A program made the position numbers and the translations under genes. Shown in pieces: positions 33,763 through 45,700 of a DNA stretch of 64,000 bases (its first letter is position 1; every line of letters starts with the position of its first letter). The stretch spans positions 188,001 through 252,000 of the forward strand of contig RPFO01002324.1 in NCBI GenBank assembly GCA_009746045.1, read 5' to 3'. The stretch is from Mesostigma viride (taxonomy: Eukaryota > Streptophyta > Mesostigmatophyceae > Mesostigmatales > Mesostigmataceae). The notes beneath the pieces are model-generated. The model saw only the letters and a list, made by a program, of their open reading frames with translations, was not told the DNA's origin and made no database searches.

Positions 33763-33811
33763 TTTAAAATGATAGAGTAGTATAAAAACTGTGAGAGTTT
33801 TTATAAATGCA

Positions 33812-34332
33812 AGTTATGGCACTCGTGCAATGGATGCGAACGTGTGTTGGATTATGCAATGGCTGGCATAATATCAACTCATGCAAGCTTGCCAAGCTGG
33901 ATTGCATGGGCACGTAGGTTAGGGTAACCTAGCTATCCTGCACTAGTGCTAACCAATGAGATGCTGGCTCCGTCCAGCTAGATCTACTCCAGCTAGGACT
34001 GATACGATGCCCACAGGCACCGACTGCCTAACAGCACTACGTGGATGGTCCTGGACCTCCCCTAGGACCTCCGTACAGGACTAGCACTGCAACCACCTTG
34101 TGGTCTGCATCACAGCTCATAAACCCTACCACGTGAATACCCACGTGCGTGTGCCCTACATATCTCAGTGCTAATATCTAGCACCCACGTGCCCAATATG
34201 GCACGTGCGGATCTAAACCCTAGTAGAGATATGTCCAGTGTACTACACCACCGTCCATGTCCGTATCCCACTTGGGAGACGGGGACAACGCCACGTGTAC
34301 TGATAGTCTAGGCCTGAAGTCCTAGAATAACT
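33812..34332 (-). repeat. 5' LTR of element B
   Basis: 521 bp. By eye it differs from the other copy by one missing G and one C-to-T, both near the U3 end. Near-identity implies a recent insertion. The leader to the first gag ATG (33762) is only about 50 bp. Confidence 0.9.
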
Positions 34333-34337
34333 GCGAG
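34333..34337. repeat. Target-site duplication of B, right copy
   Basis: GCGAG, matching 20389-20393. Five bases is the usual Ty1/copia integrase stagger. Confidence 0.9.
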
Positions 34338-34580
34338 GAGTATACCCGCGGCGGCGTAGTCCGGCGCTTTATATACCTATGGAATGCGGCTATGCGCCGA
34401 TACTGGCTATTGGCTCAGGAACAACACAAGGTGTGGGACCCAGGGCCCAAGAACGACAAGCCCAGCCCGCTCCAGCTTTTTCATGATCTACTGGGCCGTA
34501 ACCAGGTATTCACCATTATTCCTCACGGCGACATGACTCAGGTCCACTGGCTTCCCTGGTCTAATAACGCGCCCTATTAG
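34338..34580 (+). pseudogene. LINE ORF2 C-terminal end, displaced by element B
   Basis: When element B and one copy of GCGAG are ignored, the LINE frame at 20393 continues here without a shift, through EEYTRGGVVRRFIYLWNAAM to a TAG at 34578-34580. This is good evidence that both pieces were one ORF. A short 3' untranslated region with AATAAAAATA follows, ending in an eight-A run at about 34702-34709 that could be the LINE tail. Confidence 0.8.
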
Positions 34581-34966
34581 CCTTTCACCTGTCACCTCCA
34601 CATGTGTGTGTGCCCACCTTTAATTAGGATTCGCTGATACTCATTTCCCCTCTCACCTCTTTGGTCCATAATTGGCTAATAAAAATATACCCATTTCCCC
34701 GAAAAAAAATTTAAGGGGACTAACTACCTATCGTAGAAAATCCCATCCAAAGAGTGGTATGACAGGTGGCGAGTGGCGACAACGAGGAGATGGATACAAT
34801 GTACACCCTCAAGGAATATCTAAAATAATGCAGGCTATTTGTTTACGAATGAGATAAATTACGAATGTCGAGCCTGTCAGTCTGTCATCTCAGACACTGG
34901 CTGACGTAGGCAGTGTTGTTGCAAGTTGTGCTTGCGCAATTCTGCTTTTGCTTTCTAGCAATTAGC
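34581..34966 (+). other. LINE 3' tail region and unassigned AT-rich sequence
   Basis: Up to about 34710 this is probably the LINE 3' untranslated region ending in an A run. Beyond it I see no gene. Confidence 0.4.
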
Positions 34967-35757
34967 ATACACCGTCCGCATTGGAAGTTTGTTATTATGG
35001 GTCAATTTTTGCCGTATTTGCATTACGAATAACCCTGGATTGTTTGTTCAGTGGGGAGCCAGTTAGAGTCCCGGGTTTTTATTATTTAATTAAAACCTTT
35101 TGTTTGTTTGTTTGTCCTGCAGCCGTTCAAGGCACGTGGGTACTTATTTAATTAAATTTCTTTTGTTTGTTTGGTACACGCCGTCCCCAACCCGGCCCGG
35201 CGGCCCCCCTTTCGGCGGCCACATGCTATAGTCAGTGGAGGTCTCAGGTCAGTGATACCCTATTTAATTGCTCAAGGCCCATAAGTATCGCACATGAGCA
35301 GTACATCTTACATGTACATCTGTAGACACGCTCAGGCCTCAGCCTCTACTGAGTACCGACCGACGTGCCCTGCCGAGGCAGTACTGGTACTGTAGAGCGT
35401 GGATTGCTGGATGCAAAAGCGGTTCACTTGGTTCGCGCCTCACCCCGCGCTCGGCCTGCGTCTCGCGGTTTTTTTTCGATTTTCACGATATTTCATGTTC
35501 CCCGCCTGTCCAAGGTATTTTCGAAGGTTTTATGTACTTTATATTATATAATATAAAGTGTTTGTTTGTTTTCTCACAGGGCGACGACCCCGTGCCCACA
35601 TGAGTTAATTAATTATTTTTGTTTGTTTGTTTGTTGAGTCCAGTCCTCAGCCCCCGGAGTTAATTAATTAATTTTCTTTTGTTTTTTTTATGGTTTTCAG
35701 CCAGAACATTTTCCAGAAGCTAATTATTTATTTAAAACTTCCAATGCGGACGGTGTA
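34967..35757. mobile_element. MITE-like element with 23-bp perfect terminal inverted repeats
   Basis: 34967-34989 is the exact reverse complement of 35735-35757 (outer part TACACCGTCCGC, inner part AAGTTT). The outermost TA on both sides could be a TA target duplication, leaving CACCGTCC... termini. The interior is 740 bp, AT-rich, with several (TTTG)n and TTAATTAA runs and no ORF, as in a non-autonomous DNA transposon. The TIR does not match a family I can name. Confidence 0.65.
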
Positions 35758-36520
35758 CCCCTTGTATAGTGGCTTCACGAATGGCAAAATACTGCCGTCA
35801 GTGCCATGCCACAGACAAGACGTGAGATAACCCACAAGCTGACGTATACGTACATGTACAATATCATCCCAACAGAACGTCCCACTCATCGTTGATCACC
35901 AAATGCGCGCGGAGTTCAGTTTTTTCGATAGGCAGTTCGAAGTTAGGTAGTGGCACAATAACGCAGTAGTTACCATTGAATCGATAATATACCGCTTAAT
36001 TATAATGTCGGAGCTATATATATAGCTGACGCACCACTTGCACGCACCGGCGCCGGCCCGTAATTGCCGGAGGATAACGCACCGCAGCTTGCAAAATGAC
36101 GTTGGCCGGTCAATTCAGCATGCTTGTAAGCCATCAGCGGCCGACCTGAACGCGGATTGGATGCTCGACATGGCTTTTTAGCATTGGAAACCCCGCGGTC
36201 AATTTTCCATGACGATGATGCAGTCATCATGATGAACCGACAAGGTCTCCTAGTTCCCGCCGGCCTGCTCAAACATGCTACGCTCCCCGACCTGCTCAAA
36301 CATGGGCCGGGGACAGGGTGCATATGTTGCGACTCAGCTTGCGTTAGACTTGCAGGCGTGCATGGCGATAATCATGATCAGGCCACTAGACATAATGTGG
36401 TGCCGGGGCGCGGGAATGAGGGATTCTTGATCAACCTTCCTTTCTAGCTAGTGGCCTGCAAGCGGCATTGCATTTGCCGTTCTGGAAACAAACCTTTGGA
36501 AGTCTAGACCTGACGTACAG
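35758..36520. other. Upstream region of the cyclase gene
   Basis: I see no gene or clear core promoter. Small ORFs on both strands have no recognisable content. TATATATATAGC near 36013 is AT-rich, but nothing ties it to transcription. Confidence 0.4.
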
Positions 36521-36784
36521 ATGATCCGTCGCGCAGCTGTAATTCTATTTCTTGTCGCCGCGTGTTTGCCAATATCGACTCATGCGCAAGTGCCGGCTGC
36601 CCAGCCGCAGGCCGCGGAGTTCTCCTGCCCGTGTTGGCACCGCGAGGCTGCGACGTTCTCATTTCTTATGCATTACAATGACCCTATAACAACTGCGGGA
36701 AAGTTACTCCGCAGTGGGGTGCAACAGGCTGCGCGGGACCGCGGATTGCGGCTTCATGAACATTATCCCGCTCAGATCTTCAGT
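36521..36784 (+). CDS. Cyclase exon 1: signal peptide and start of PBP domain 1
   Basis: The ATG at 36521 gives MIRRAAVILFLVAACLPIS, a basic start plus hydrophobic core ending near THAQ, a typical secretory signal. FSCPCWHREAATFSFLMHYND and GVQQAARDRGLRLHE follow, the first beta-alpha unit of a sugar-binding PBP fold. The donor is AGT|GTAAGC at 36785, phase 0. Reading on past it gives only 30 more codons without domain character. Confidence 0.7.
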
Positions 36785-39700
36785 GTAAGCCATCGAGGAT
36801 TCGAACCATTTTCTTCTAGTAGCGACTTCCTTGAATATCTCGGACCATTGGCCAGCATGCTTGCTTGCCCATGAGGCATTTGCGTGCCTCTGACGCAGAC
36901 TGTCCTCTACTTATGTTATAACCTAATATGTCCCTACTATTATTAGTTTAGCAAGACCGCGCATCCGTTTGGAAGTGCTTCCATGCCCGCACGTGTTTCC
37001 TGTGCTGCATATTGCGGGTTGTTGTTTCATGCACGCCTGGTTTGTTTATGTTTGTGGGTGGGAGTTGGTAGGTTTGAGCAGTTAAATATGTGGGATTATG
37101 CATGGGTTGGGTGGTTGGCCCGCGTTTGATCGGTTGGTTGCCGGGTGGTGTAATATATTATCAGATTCTTTGCTGAGTTATGTGTAATGTGGTGCGCATG
37201 CTTGTTTCATTTATTATATTCTGGCCGGTTGGTAGACAAGTGCATTAAGCGTGTTGAAAGAGTAGAATTAGATAGCTACTGGGGCACTTGATATTGAAGG
37301 CTTGCCCAGGCCAGGCTCACTGCTGGTTACTATATATGTGGATGTTCCCTGACATGGCATGCGGTTTGCATGACAGGTGACCGAGGCCGTCCAGTTTCTT
37401 GAAGCTGAAATTCGAGCGGGGACATCTGGCATCATTACAACCCTATACAATGAGCAGGTGCAGTGTCTGCGCTGACATCTTTATTGTTACGGCGCCTCGC
37501 CCATGGAGCATGCTAGCTAGCTCTCGTTTTACCTTATGTACCCATGCAGGAACTGGTTGAAAAGTTGAACGATACCTGACGGGACCAAAACTGAATGGCG
37601 TCTGGGTGTGTGCTTGGTGGACCAGCTAGTTGTGATGAGCGTGCATGCAAGGTCATCGATCATCCATGATATACCGTGTCTTGTATACTCCTCTACATCC
37701 TTCCCTCCTCTTTCCCACAGGCAGTTTATGGCATGTCAGGCCTGAAATGCGTCCTTTCTACTTCAATTCCTGGGACAATCATACATATAAGTAAGAGATT
37801 TAAGTGCAGGAAAATTTTAATAAATAGACCATGTTTATTATCAGTTAGAATATTGCGGCGTCAATATTCTGATCACTCTTATAGTACTAGTGCCGGGTGC
37901 CAGAGCCTAGAGTGCGCAGGGCTAGTTGCGCCGCCCAGGGGGCGGAGGCGTAATTAGGCTTAATTATGAGGCCAGGGGAGCAGGCGTAATCAGCCTGCTG
38001 AGGCTGGTAATTCGTGAGTTCGCGGGCTGGCAGTGGGCTAGCGGCGAGCAAACGATCCTCTTCCCGCGTGTCAAATTTATGTTAGTTAAGTGAATAGCCG
38101 GGCTATTTACTTTTATACGTCGAAGGTTTACTTCGACCACTTGCGCACACCAGCATGACAGCCTCCATGCCATCCTGACGCATGACAGCCTCCATGCCAT
38201 CCTGCCGCATGACAGCTTCCATGCCCTGACCGTGGCCCTTCCTTTGTACTACTTCTGCACCACCTCCGTCACCCATATTTCTGGCATCTCTACTGTGTGG
38301 GTTTGAGAGTTGGTAAACAGTTCTTTCTGCAGTTGGGCCCATGGCACCCCCTAACTCCTTGTCATTTGCTGCGCTGACATCCGTCCTCCCCCCAACCATC
38401 CGCTTGCGCCGTCCTGACGCCTACCTCCGCAACCGAACTATATACTCGCCCGCCGCAGATCATCCCCCCCCTGCGCGTTGCGAACAAGGCAGGCATCCCC
38501 GTCTATGTTGTCGGAGGCACCGATGCGGCTGTGCTGCGCAGCCTCCAGAAGGAGGAGCCGAGCGCAGGCCCCCTGCGCGCATCGCTGCGCAACATCGGAC
38601 TGGACATCTTTGAGGTCGGCAACACGCTGGCGACGCTCCTGATCGCGGCCGGCGTCACGCACCTGCGCTGCGTGATCACCGATGTGGGCACGCTGCTCTG
38701 GTTCAGCCGGTGCCGCGTGCTGGTGGACGCATTCACCGCAAAGGGGCTGTCCGCCTCGTGGCACGTGCGGTCCTCCCTCAGCGTGGACCTGGCGCAGTTC
38801 CTCGAGAGCGTGGAGGCGCTCGAGGCCGACGTGCCAGCGCAGAACATCGCGGTCGTGGTCATGGACTCCAACGTGTACGAGAACATCAAGGGCCGGCTGT
38901 GGGAGGGCAGCAAGGCAGGCGCCACGCTGGTCGTGTACGAGACCTCGGTCGGGGCGCTGCAGGATATCCGGGATGGGAAACACGTGATCGCGCTCAATGC
39001 AAACTACTACACCCAGGGGTACCTGGCGCTGGCGCTGGCTGCGGCCGAGCTGCAGACGGGGCAGATGGTCACGTCCGACATCATAGCCACCCCCCACTTT
39101 TATGGGGCACACCTGGAAGCGGTGGGTCCTGCGGTGTGATTCGTCCGCCTTAGTGCCGCGCACTGGCTCACATGCCCTGCCGGGCGGGGCGCAGCGTAGG
39201 CCCATTGGGCCGCCTTCCCCGTGTCTTGTTGGCCCATGTGTCTTGTTGGCCCATGTGTCTTGTTGGCCCATGTGTCTTCTTGGCCCATGTGTCTTCTTGG
39301 CCCATGTGTCTTGTTGGCCCATGTGTCTTGTTGGCCCATGCGTCTTGTTGGCCCATGTGTCTTGTTGGCCCATGTGTCTTCTTGGCCCATGTGTCTTGTT
39401 GGCCCATGTGTCTTGTTGGCCCATGCGTCTTGTTGGCCCATGTGTCTTCTTGGCCCATGTGTCTTCTTGGCCCATGTGTCTTCTTGGCCCATGTGTCTTC
39501 TTGGCCCATGTGTCTTCTTGGCCCATGTGTCTGCCCATGTGTCTTCTTGGCCCATGTGTCTTGTTGGCCCATGCGTCTTGTTGGCCCATGTGTCTTCTTG
39601 GCCCATGTGTCTTCTTGGCCCATGTGTCTTGTTGGCCCATGTGTCTTCTTGGCCCATGTGTCTTGTTGGCCCATGTGTCTTGTTGGCCCATGTGTCTTCT

Positions 39701-42700
39701 TGGCCCATGTGTCTTCTTGGCCCATGTGTCTTCTTGGCCCATGTGTCTTCTTGGCCCATGCGTCTTCTTGGCCCATGTGTCTTCTTGGCCCATGTGTCTT
39801 GTTGGCCCATGTGTCTTCTTGGCCCATGTGTCTTGTTGGCCCATGTGTCTTGTTGGCCCATGTGTCTTCTTGGCCCATGTGTCTTGTTGGCCCATGTGTC
39901 TTCTTGGCCCATGTGTCTTCTTGGCCCATGTGTCTTGTTGGCCCATGTGTCTTGTTGGCCCATGTGTCTTGTTGGCCCATGTGTCTTCTTGGCCCATGTG
40001 TCTTCTTGGCCCATGTGTCTTCTTGGCCCATGTGTCTTCTTGGCCCATGTGTCTTGTTGGCCCATGTGTCTTCTTGGCCCATGTGTCTTGTTGGCCCATG
40101 TGTCTTCTTGGCCCATGTGTCTTCTTGGCCCATGTGTCTTCTTGGCCCATGTGTCTTCTTGGCCCATGTGTCTTCTTGGCCCATGTGTCTTCTTGGCCCA
40201 TGTGTCTTCTTGGCCCATGTGTCTTCTTGGCCCATGTGTCTTCTTGGCCCATGTGTCTTCTTGGCCCATGTGTCTTCTTGGCCCATGTGTCTTCTTGGCC
40301 CATGTGTCTTGTTGGCCCATGTGTCTTCTTGGCCCATGTGTCTTCTTGGCCCATGTGTCTTCTTGGCCCATGTGTCTTCTTGGCCCATGTGTCTTGTTGG
40401 CCCATGTGTCTTCTTGGCCCATGTGTCTTCTTGGCCCATGTGTCTTCTTGGCCCATGTGTCTTGTTGGCCCATGTGTCTTCTTGGCCCATGTGTCTTCTT
40501 GGCCCATGTGTCTTCTTGGCCCATGTGTCTTCTTGGCCCATGTGTCTTCTTGGCCCATGTGTCTTCTTGGCCCATGTGTCTTGTTGGCCCATGTGTCTTC
40601 TTGGCCCATGTGTCTTCTTGGCCCATGTGTCTTCTTGGCCCATGTGTCTTCTTGGCCCATGTGTCTTCTTGGCCCATGTGTCTTGTTGGCCCATGTGTCT
40701 TCTTGGCCCATGTGTCTTCTTGGCCCATGTGTCTTCTTGGCCCATGTGTCTTCTTGGCCCATGTGTCTTCTTGGCCCATGTGTCTTCTTGGCCCATGTGT
40801 CTTGTTGGCCCATGTGTCTTCTTGGCCCATGTGTCTTCTTGGCCCATGTGTCTTCTTGGCCCATGTGTCTTCTTGGCCCATGTGTCTTCTTGGCCCATGT
40901 GTCTTGTTGGCCCATGTGTCTTCTTGGCCCATGTGTCTTCTTGGCCCATGTGTCTTCTTGGCCCATGTGTCTTCTTGGCCCATGTGTCTTCTTGGCCCAT
41001 GTGTCTTCTTGGCCCATGTGTCTTCTTGGCCCATGTGTCTTCTTGGCCCATGTGTCTTCTTGGCCCATGTGTCTTCTTGGCCCATGTGTCTTCTTGGCCC
41101 ATGTGTCTTCTTGGCCCATGTGTCTTCTTGGCCCATGTGTCTTGTTGGCCCATGTGTCTTCTTGGCCCATGTGTCTTCTTGGCCCATGTGTCTTCTTGGC
41201 CCATGTGTCTTCTTGGCCCATGTGTCTTCTTGGCCCATGTGTCTTCTTGGCCCATGTGTCTTCTTGGCCCATGTGTCTTCTTGGCCCATGTGTCTTCTTG
41301 GCCCATGTGTCTTCTTGGCCCATGTGTCTTCTTGGCCCATGTGTTGGCCCATGTGTCTTCTTGGCCCATGTGTCTTCTTGGCCCATGTGTCTTCTTGGCC
41401 CATGTGTCTTCTTGGCCCATGTGTCTTCTTGGCCCATGTGTCTTCTTGGCCCATGTGTCTTCTTGGCCCATGTGTCTTCTTGGCCCATGTGTCTTCTTGG
41501 CCCATGTGTCTTCTTGGCCCATGTGTCTTCTTGGCCCATGTGTCTTCTTGGCCCATGTGTCTTCTTGGCCCATGTGTCTTCTTGGCCCATGTGTCTTCTT
41601 GGCCCATGTGTCTTCTTGGCCCATGTGTCTTCTTGGCCCATGTGTCTTCTTGGCCCATGTGTCTTCTTGGCCCATGTGTCTTCTTGGCCCATGTGTCTTC
41701 TTGGCCCATGTGTCTTCTTGGCCCATGTGTCTTCTTGGCCCATGTGTCTTCTTGGCCCATGTGTCTTCTTGGCCCATGTGTCTTCTTGGCCCATGTGTCT
41801 TCTTGGCCCATGTGTCTTCTTGGCCCATGTGTCTTCTTGGCCCATGTGTCTTCTTGGCCCATGTGTCTTCCCATGTGTCTTCTTGGCCCATGTGTCTTCT
41901 TGGCCCATGTGTCTTCTTGGCCCATGTGTCTTCTTGGCCCATGTGTCTTCTTGGCCCATGTGTCTTCTTGGCCCATGTGTCTTCTTGGCCCATGTGTCTT
42001 CTTGGCCCATGTGTCTTCTTGGCCCATGTGTCTTCTTGGCCCATGTGTCTTCTTGGCCCATGTGTCTTCTTGGCCCATGTGTCTTCTTGGCCCATGTGTC
42101 TTCTTGGCCCATGTGTCTTCTTGGCCCATGTGTCTTCTTGGCCCATGTGTCTTCTTGGCCCATGTGTCTTCTTGGCCCATGTGTCTTCTTGGCCCATGTG
42201 TCTTCTTGGCCCATGTGTCTTCTTGGCCCATGTGTCTTCTTGGCCCATGTGTCTTCTTGGCCCATGTGTCTTCTTGGCCCATGTGTCTTCTTGGCCCATG
42301 TGTCTTCTTGGCCCATGTGTCTTCTTGGCCCATGTGTCTTCTTGGCCCATGTGTCTTCTTGGCCCATGTGTCTTCTTGGCCCATGTGTCTTCTTGGCCCA
42401 TGTGTCTTGTTGGCCCATGTGTCTTCTTGGCCCATGTGTCTTCTTGGCCCATGTGTCTTCTTGGCCCATGTGTCTTCTTGGCCCATGTGTCTTCTTGGCC
42501 CATGTGTCTTCTTGGCCCATGTGTCTTCTTGGCCCATGTGTCTTCTTGGCCCATGTGTCTTCTTGGCCCATGTGTCTTCTTGGCCCATGTGTCTTCTTGG
42601 CCCATGTGTCTTCTTGGCCCATGTGTCTTCTTGGCCCATGTGTCTTCTTGGCCCATGTGTCTTCTTGGCCCATGTGTCTTCTTGGCCCATGTGTCTTCTT

Positions 42701-45700
42701 GGCCCATGTGTCTTCTTGGCCCATGTGTCTTCTTGGCCCATGTGTCTTCTTGGCCCATGTGTCTTCTTGGCCCATGTGTCTTCTTGGCCCATGTGTCTTC
42801 TTGGCCCATGTGTCTTCTTGGCCCATGTGTCTTCTTGGCCCATGTGTCTTGTTGGCCCATGTGTCTTGTTGGCCCATGTGTCTTCTTGGCCCATGTGTCT
42901 TCTTGGCCCATGTGTCTTCTTGGCCCATGTGTCTTCTTGGCCCATGTGTTGGCCCATGTGTCTTCTTGGCCCATGTGTCTTCTTGGCCCATGTGTCCTCT
43001 TGGCCCATGTGTTGGCCCATGCGTCTTGTTGGCCCCTGTGTCTTCTTGGCCCATGTGTCTTCTTGGCCCATGTGTCTTCTTGGCCCATGTGTCTTCCCAT
43101 GCGTCTTCTTGGCCCATGTGTCTTCTTGGCCCATGTGTCTTCTTGGCCCATGTGTCTTCTTGGCCCATGTGTCTTCTTGGCCCATGTGTCTTCTTGGCCC
43201 ATGTGTCTTCTTGGCCCATGTGTCTTCTTGGCCCATGTGTCTTCTTGGCCCATGTGTCTTCTTGGCCCATGTGTCTTCTTGGCCCATGTGTCTTCTTGGC
43301 CCATGTGTCTTCTTGGCCCATGTGTCTTCCCATGCGTCTTCTTGGCCCATGTGTCTTCTTGGCCCATGTGTCTTCTTGGCCCATGTGTCTTCTTGGCCCA
43401 TGTGTCTTCTTGGCCCATGTGTCTTCTTGGCCCATGTGTCTTCTTGGCCCATGTGTCTTCTTGGCCCATGTGTCTTCTTGGCCCATGTGTCTTCTTGGCC
43501 CATGTGTCTTCTTGGCCCATGTGTCTTCTTGGCCCATGTGTCTTCTTGGCCCATGTGTCTTCTTGGCCCATGTGTCTTCTTGGCCCATGTGTCTTCTTGG
43601 CCCATGTGTCTTCTTGGCCCATGTGTCTTCTTGGCCCATGTGTCTTCTTGGCCCATGTGTCTTCTTGGCCCATGTGTCTTCTTGGCCCATGTGTCTTCTT
43701 GGCCCATGTGTCTTCTTGGCCCATGTGTCTTCTTGGCCCATGTGTCTTCTTGGCCCATGTGTCTTCTTGGCCCATGTGTCTTCTTGGCCCATGTGTCTTC
43801 TTGGCCCATGTGTCTTCTTGGCCCATGTGTCTTCTTGGCCCATGTGTCTTCTTGGCCCATGTGTCTTCTTGGCCCATGTGTCTTCTTGGCCCATGTGTCT
43901 TCTTGGCCCATGTGTCTTCTTGGCCCATGTGTCTTCTTGGCCCATGTGTCTTCTTGGCCCATGTGTCTTCTTGGCCCATGTGTCTTCTTGGCCCATGTGT
44001 CTTCTTGGCCCATGTGTCTTCTTGGCCCATGTGTCTTCTTGGCCCATGTGTCTTCTTGGCCCATGTGTCTTCTTGGCCCATGTGTCTTCTTGGCCCATGT
44101 GTCTTCTTGGCCCATGTGTCTTCTTGGCCCATGTGTCTTCTTGGCCCATGTGTCTTCTTGGCCCATGTGTCTTCTTGGCCCATGTGTCTTCTTGGCCCAT
44201 GTGTCTTCTTGGCCCATGTGTCTTCTTGGCCCATGTGTCTTCTTGGCCCATGTGTCTTCTTGGCCCATGTGTCTTCTTGGCCCATGTGTCTTCTTGGCCC
44301 ATGTGTCTTCTTGGCCCATGTGTCTTCTTGGCCCATGTGTCTTCTTGGCCCATGTGTCTTCTTGGCCCATGTGTCTTCTTGGCCCATGTGTCTTCTTGGC
44401 CCATGTGTCTTCTTGGCCCATGTGTCTTCTTGGCCCATGTGTCTTCTTGGCCCATGTGTCTTCTTGGCCCATGTGTCTTCTTGGCCCATGTGTCTTCTTG
44501 GCCCATGTGTCTTCTTGGCCCATGTGTCTTCTTGGCCCATGTGTCTTCTTGGCCCATGTGTCTTCTTGGCCCATGTGTCTTCTTGGCCCATGTGTCTTCT
44601 TGGCCCATGTGTCTTCTTGGCCCATGTGTCTTCTTGGCCCATGTGTCTTCTTGGCCCATGTGTCTTCTTGGCCCATGTGTCTTCTTGGCCCATGTGTCTT
44701 CTTGGCCCATGTGTCTTCTTGGCCCATGTGTCTTCTTGGCCCATGTGTCTTCTTGGCCCATGTGTCTTCTTGGCCCATGTGTCTTCTTGGCCCATGTGTC
44801 TTCTTGGCCCATGTGTCTTCTTGGCCCATGTGTCTTCTTGGCCCATGTGTCTTCTTGGCCCATGTGTCTTCTTGGCCCATGTGTCTTCTTGGCCCATGTG
44901 TCTTCTTGGCCCATGTGTCTTCTTGGCCCATGTGTCTTCTTGGCCCATGTGTCTTCTTGGCCCATGTGTCTTCTTGGCCCATGTGTCTTCTTGGCCCATG
45001 TGTCTTCTTGGCCCATGTGTCTTCTTGGCCCATGTGTCTTCTTGGCCCATGTGTCTTCTTGGCCCATGTGTCTTCTTGGCCCATGTGTCTTCTTGGCCCA
45101 TGTGTCTTCTTGGCCCATGTGTCTTCTTGGCCCATGTGTCTTCTTGGCCCATGTGTCTTCTTGGCCCATGTGTCTTCTTGGCCCATGTGTCTTCTTGGCC
45201 CATGTGTCTTCTTGGCCCATGTGTCTTCTTGGCCCATGTGTCTTCTTGGCCCATGTGTCTTCTTGGCCCATGTGTCTTCTTGGCCCATGTGTCTTCTTGG
45301 CCCATGTGTCTTCTTGGCCCATGTGTCTTCTTGGCCCATGTGTCTTCTTGGCCCATGTGTCTTCTTGGCCCATGTGTCTTCTTGGCCCATGTGTCTTCTT
45401 GGCCCATGTGTCTTCTTGGCCCATGTGTCTTCCCATGTGTCTTCTTGGCCCATGTGTCTTCTTGGCCCATGTGTCTTCTTGGCCCATGTGTCTTCTTGGC
45501 CCATGTGTCTTCTTGGCCCATGTGTCTTCTTGGCCCATGTGTCTTCTTGGCCCATGTGTCTTCTTGGCCCATGTGTCTTCTTGGCCCATGTGTCTTCTTG
45601 GCCCATGTGTCTTCCCATGTGTCTTCTTGGCCCATGTGTCTTCTTGGCCCATGTGTCTTCTTGGCCCATGTGTCTTCTTGGCCCATGTGTCTTCTTGGCC

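Larger units (their letters stand above)
20394..34332 (-). mobile_element. Copia-like LTR retrotransposon B, interrupted by element A
   Basis: Direct LTRs (20394-20915 and 33812-34332, two differences seen) bracket gag and pol on the minus strand. A 5-bp target duplication GCGAG lies at 20389-20393 and 34333-34337. Without nested element A, B would be about 7.8 kb. Domain order on the minus strand is GAG with coiled coil and poly-Gln, two CCHC-like knuckles, HHCC zinc domain, integrase core, retropepsin-like protease, reverse transcriptase, RNase H. Multiple frame breaks indicate a dead copy or assembly errors. Confidence 0.92.

Noticed and set aside
37542-37760. Additional cyclase exon after CAG acceptors at about 37549 and 37720
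   Set aside because: The first hits a stop within ten codons and the second gives no PBP-like sequence, while exon 2 joins exon 3 in frame with natural PBP continuity.
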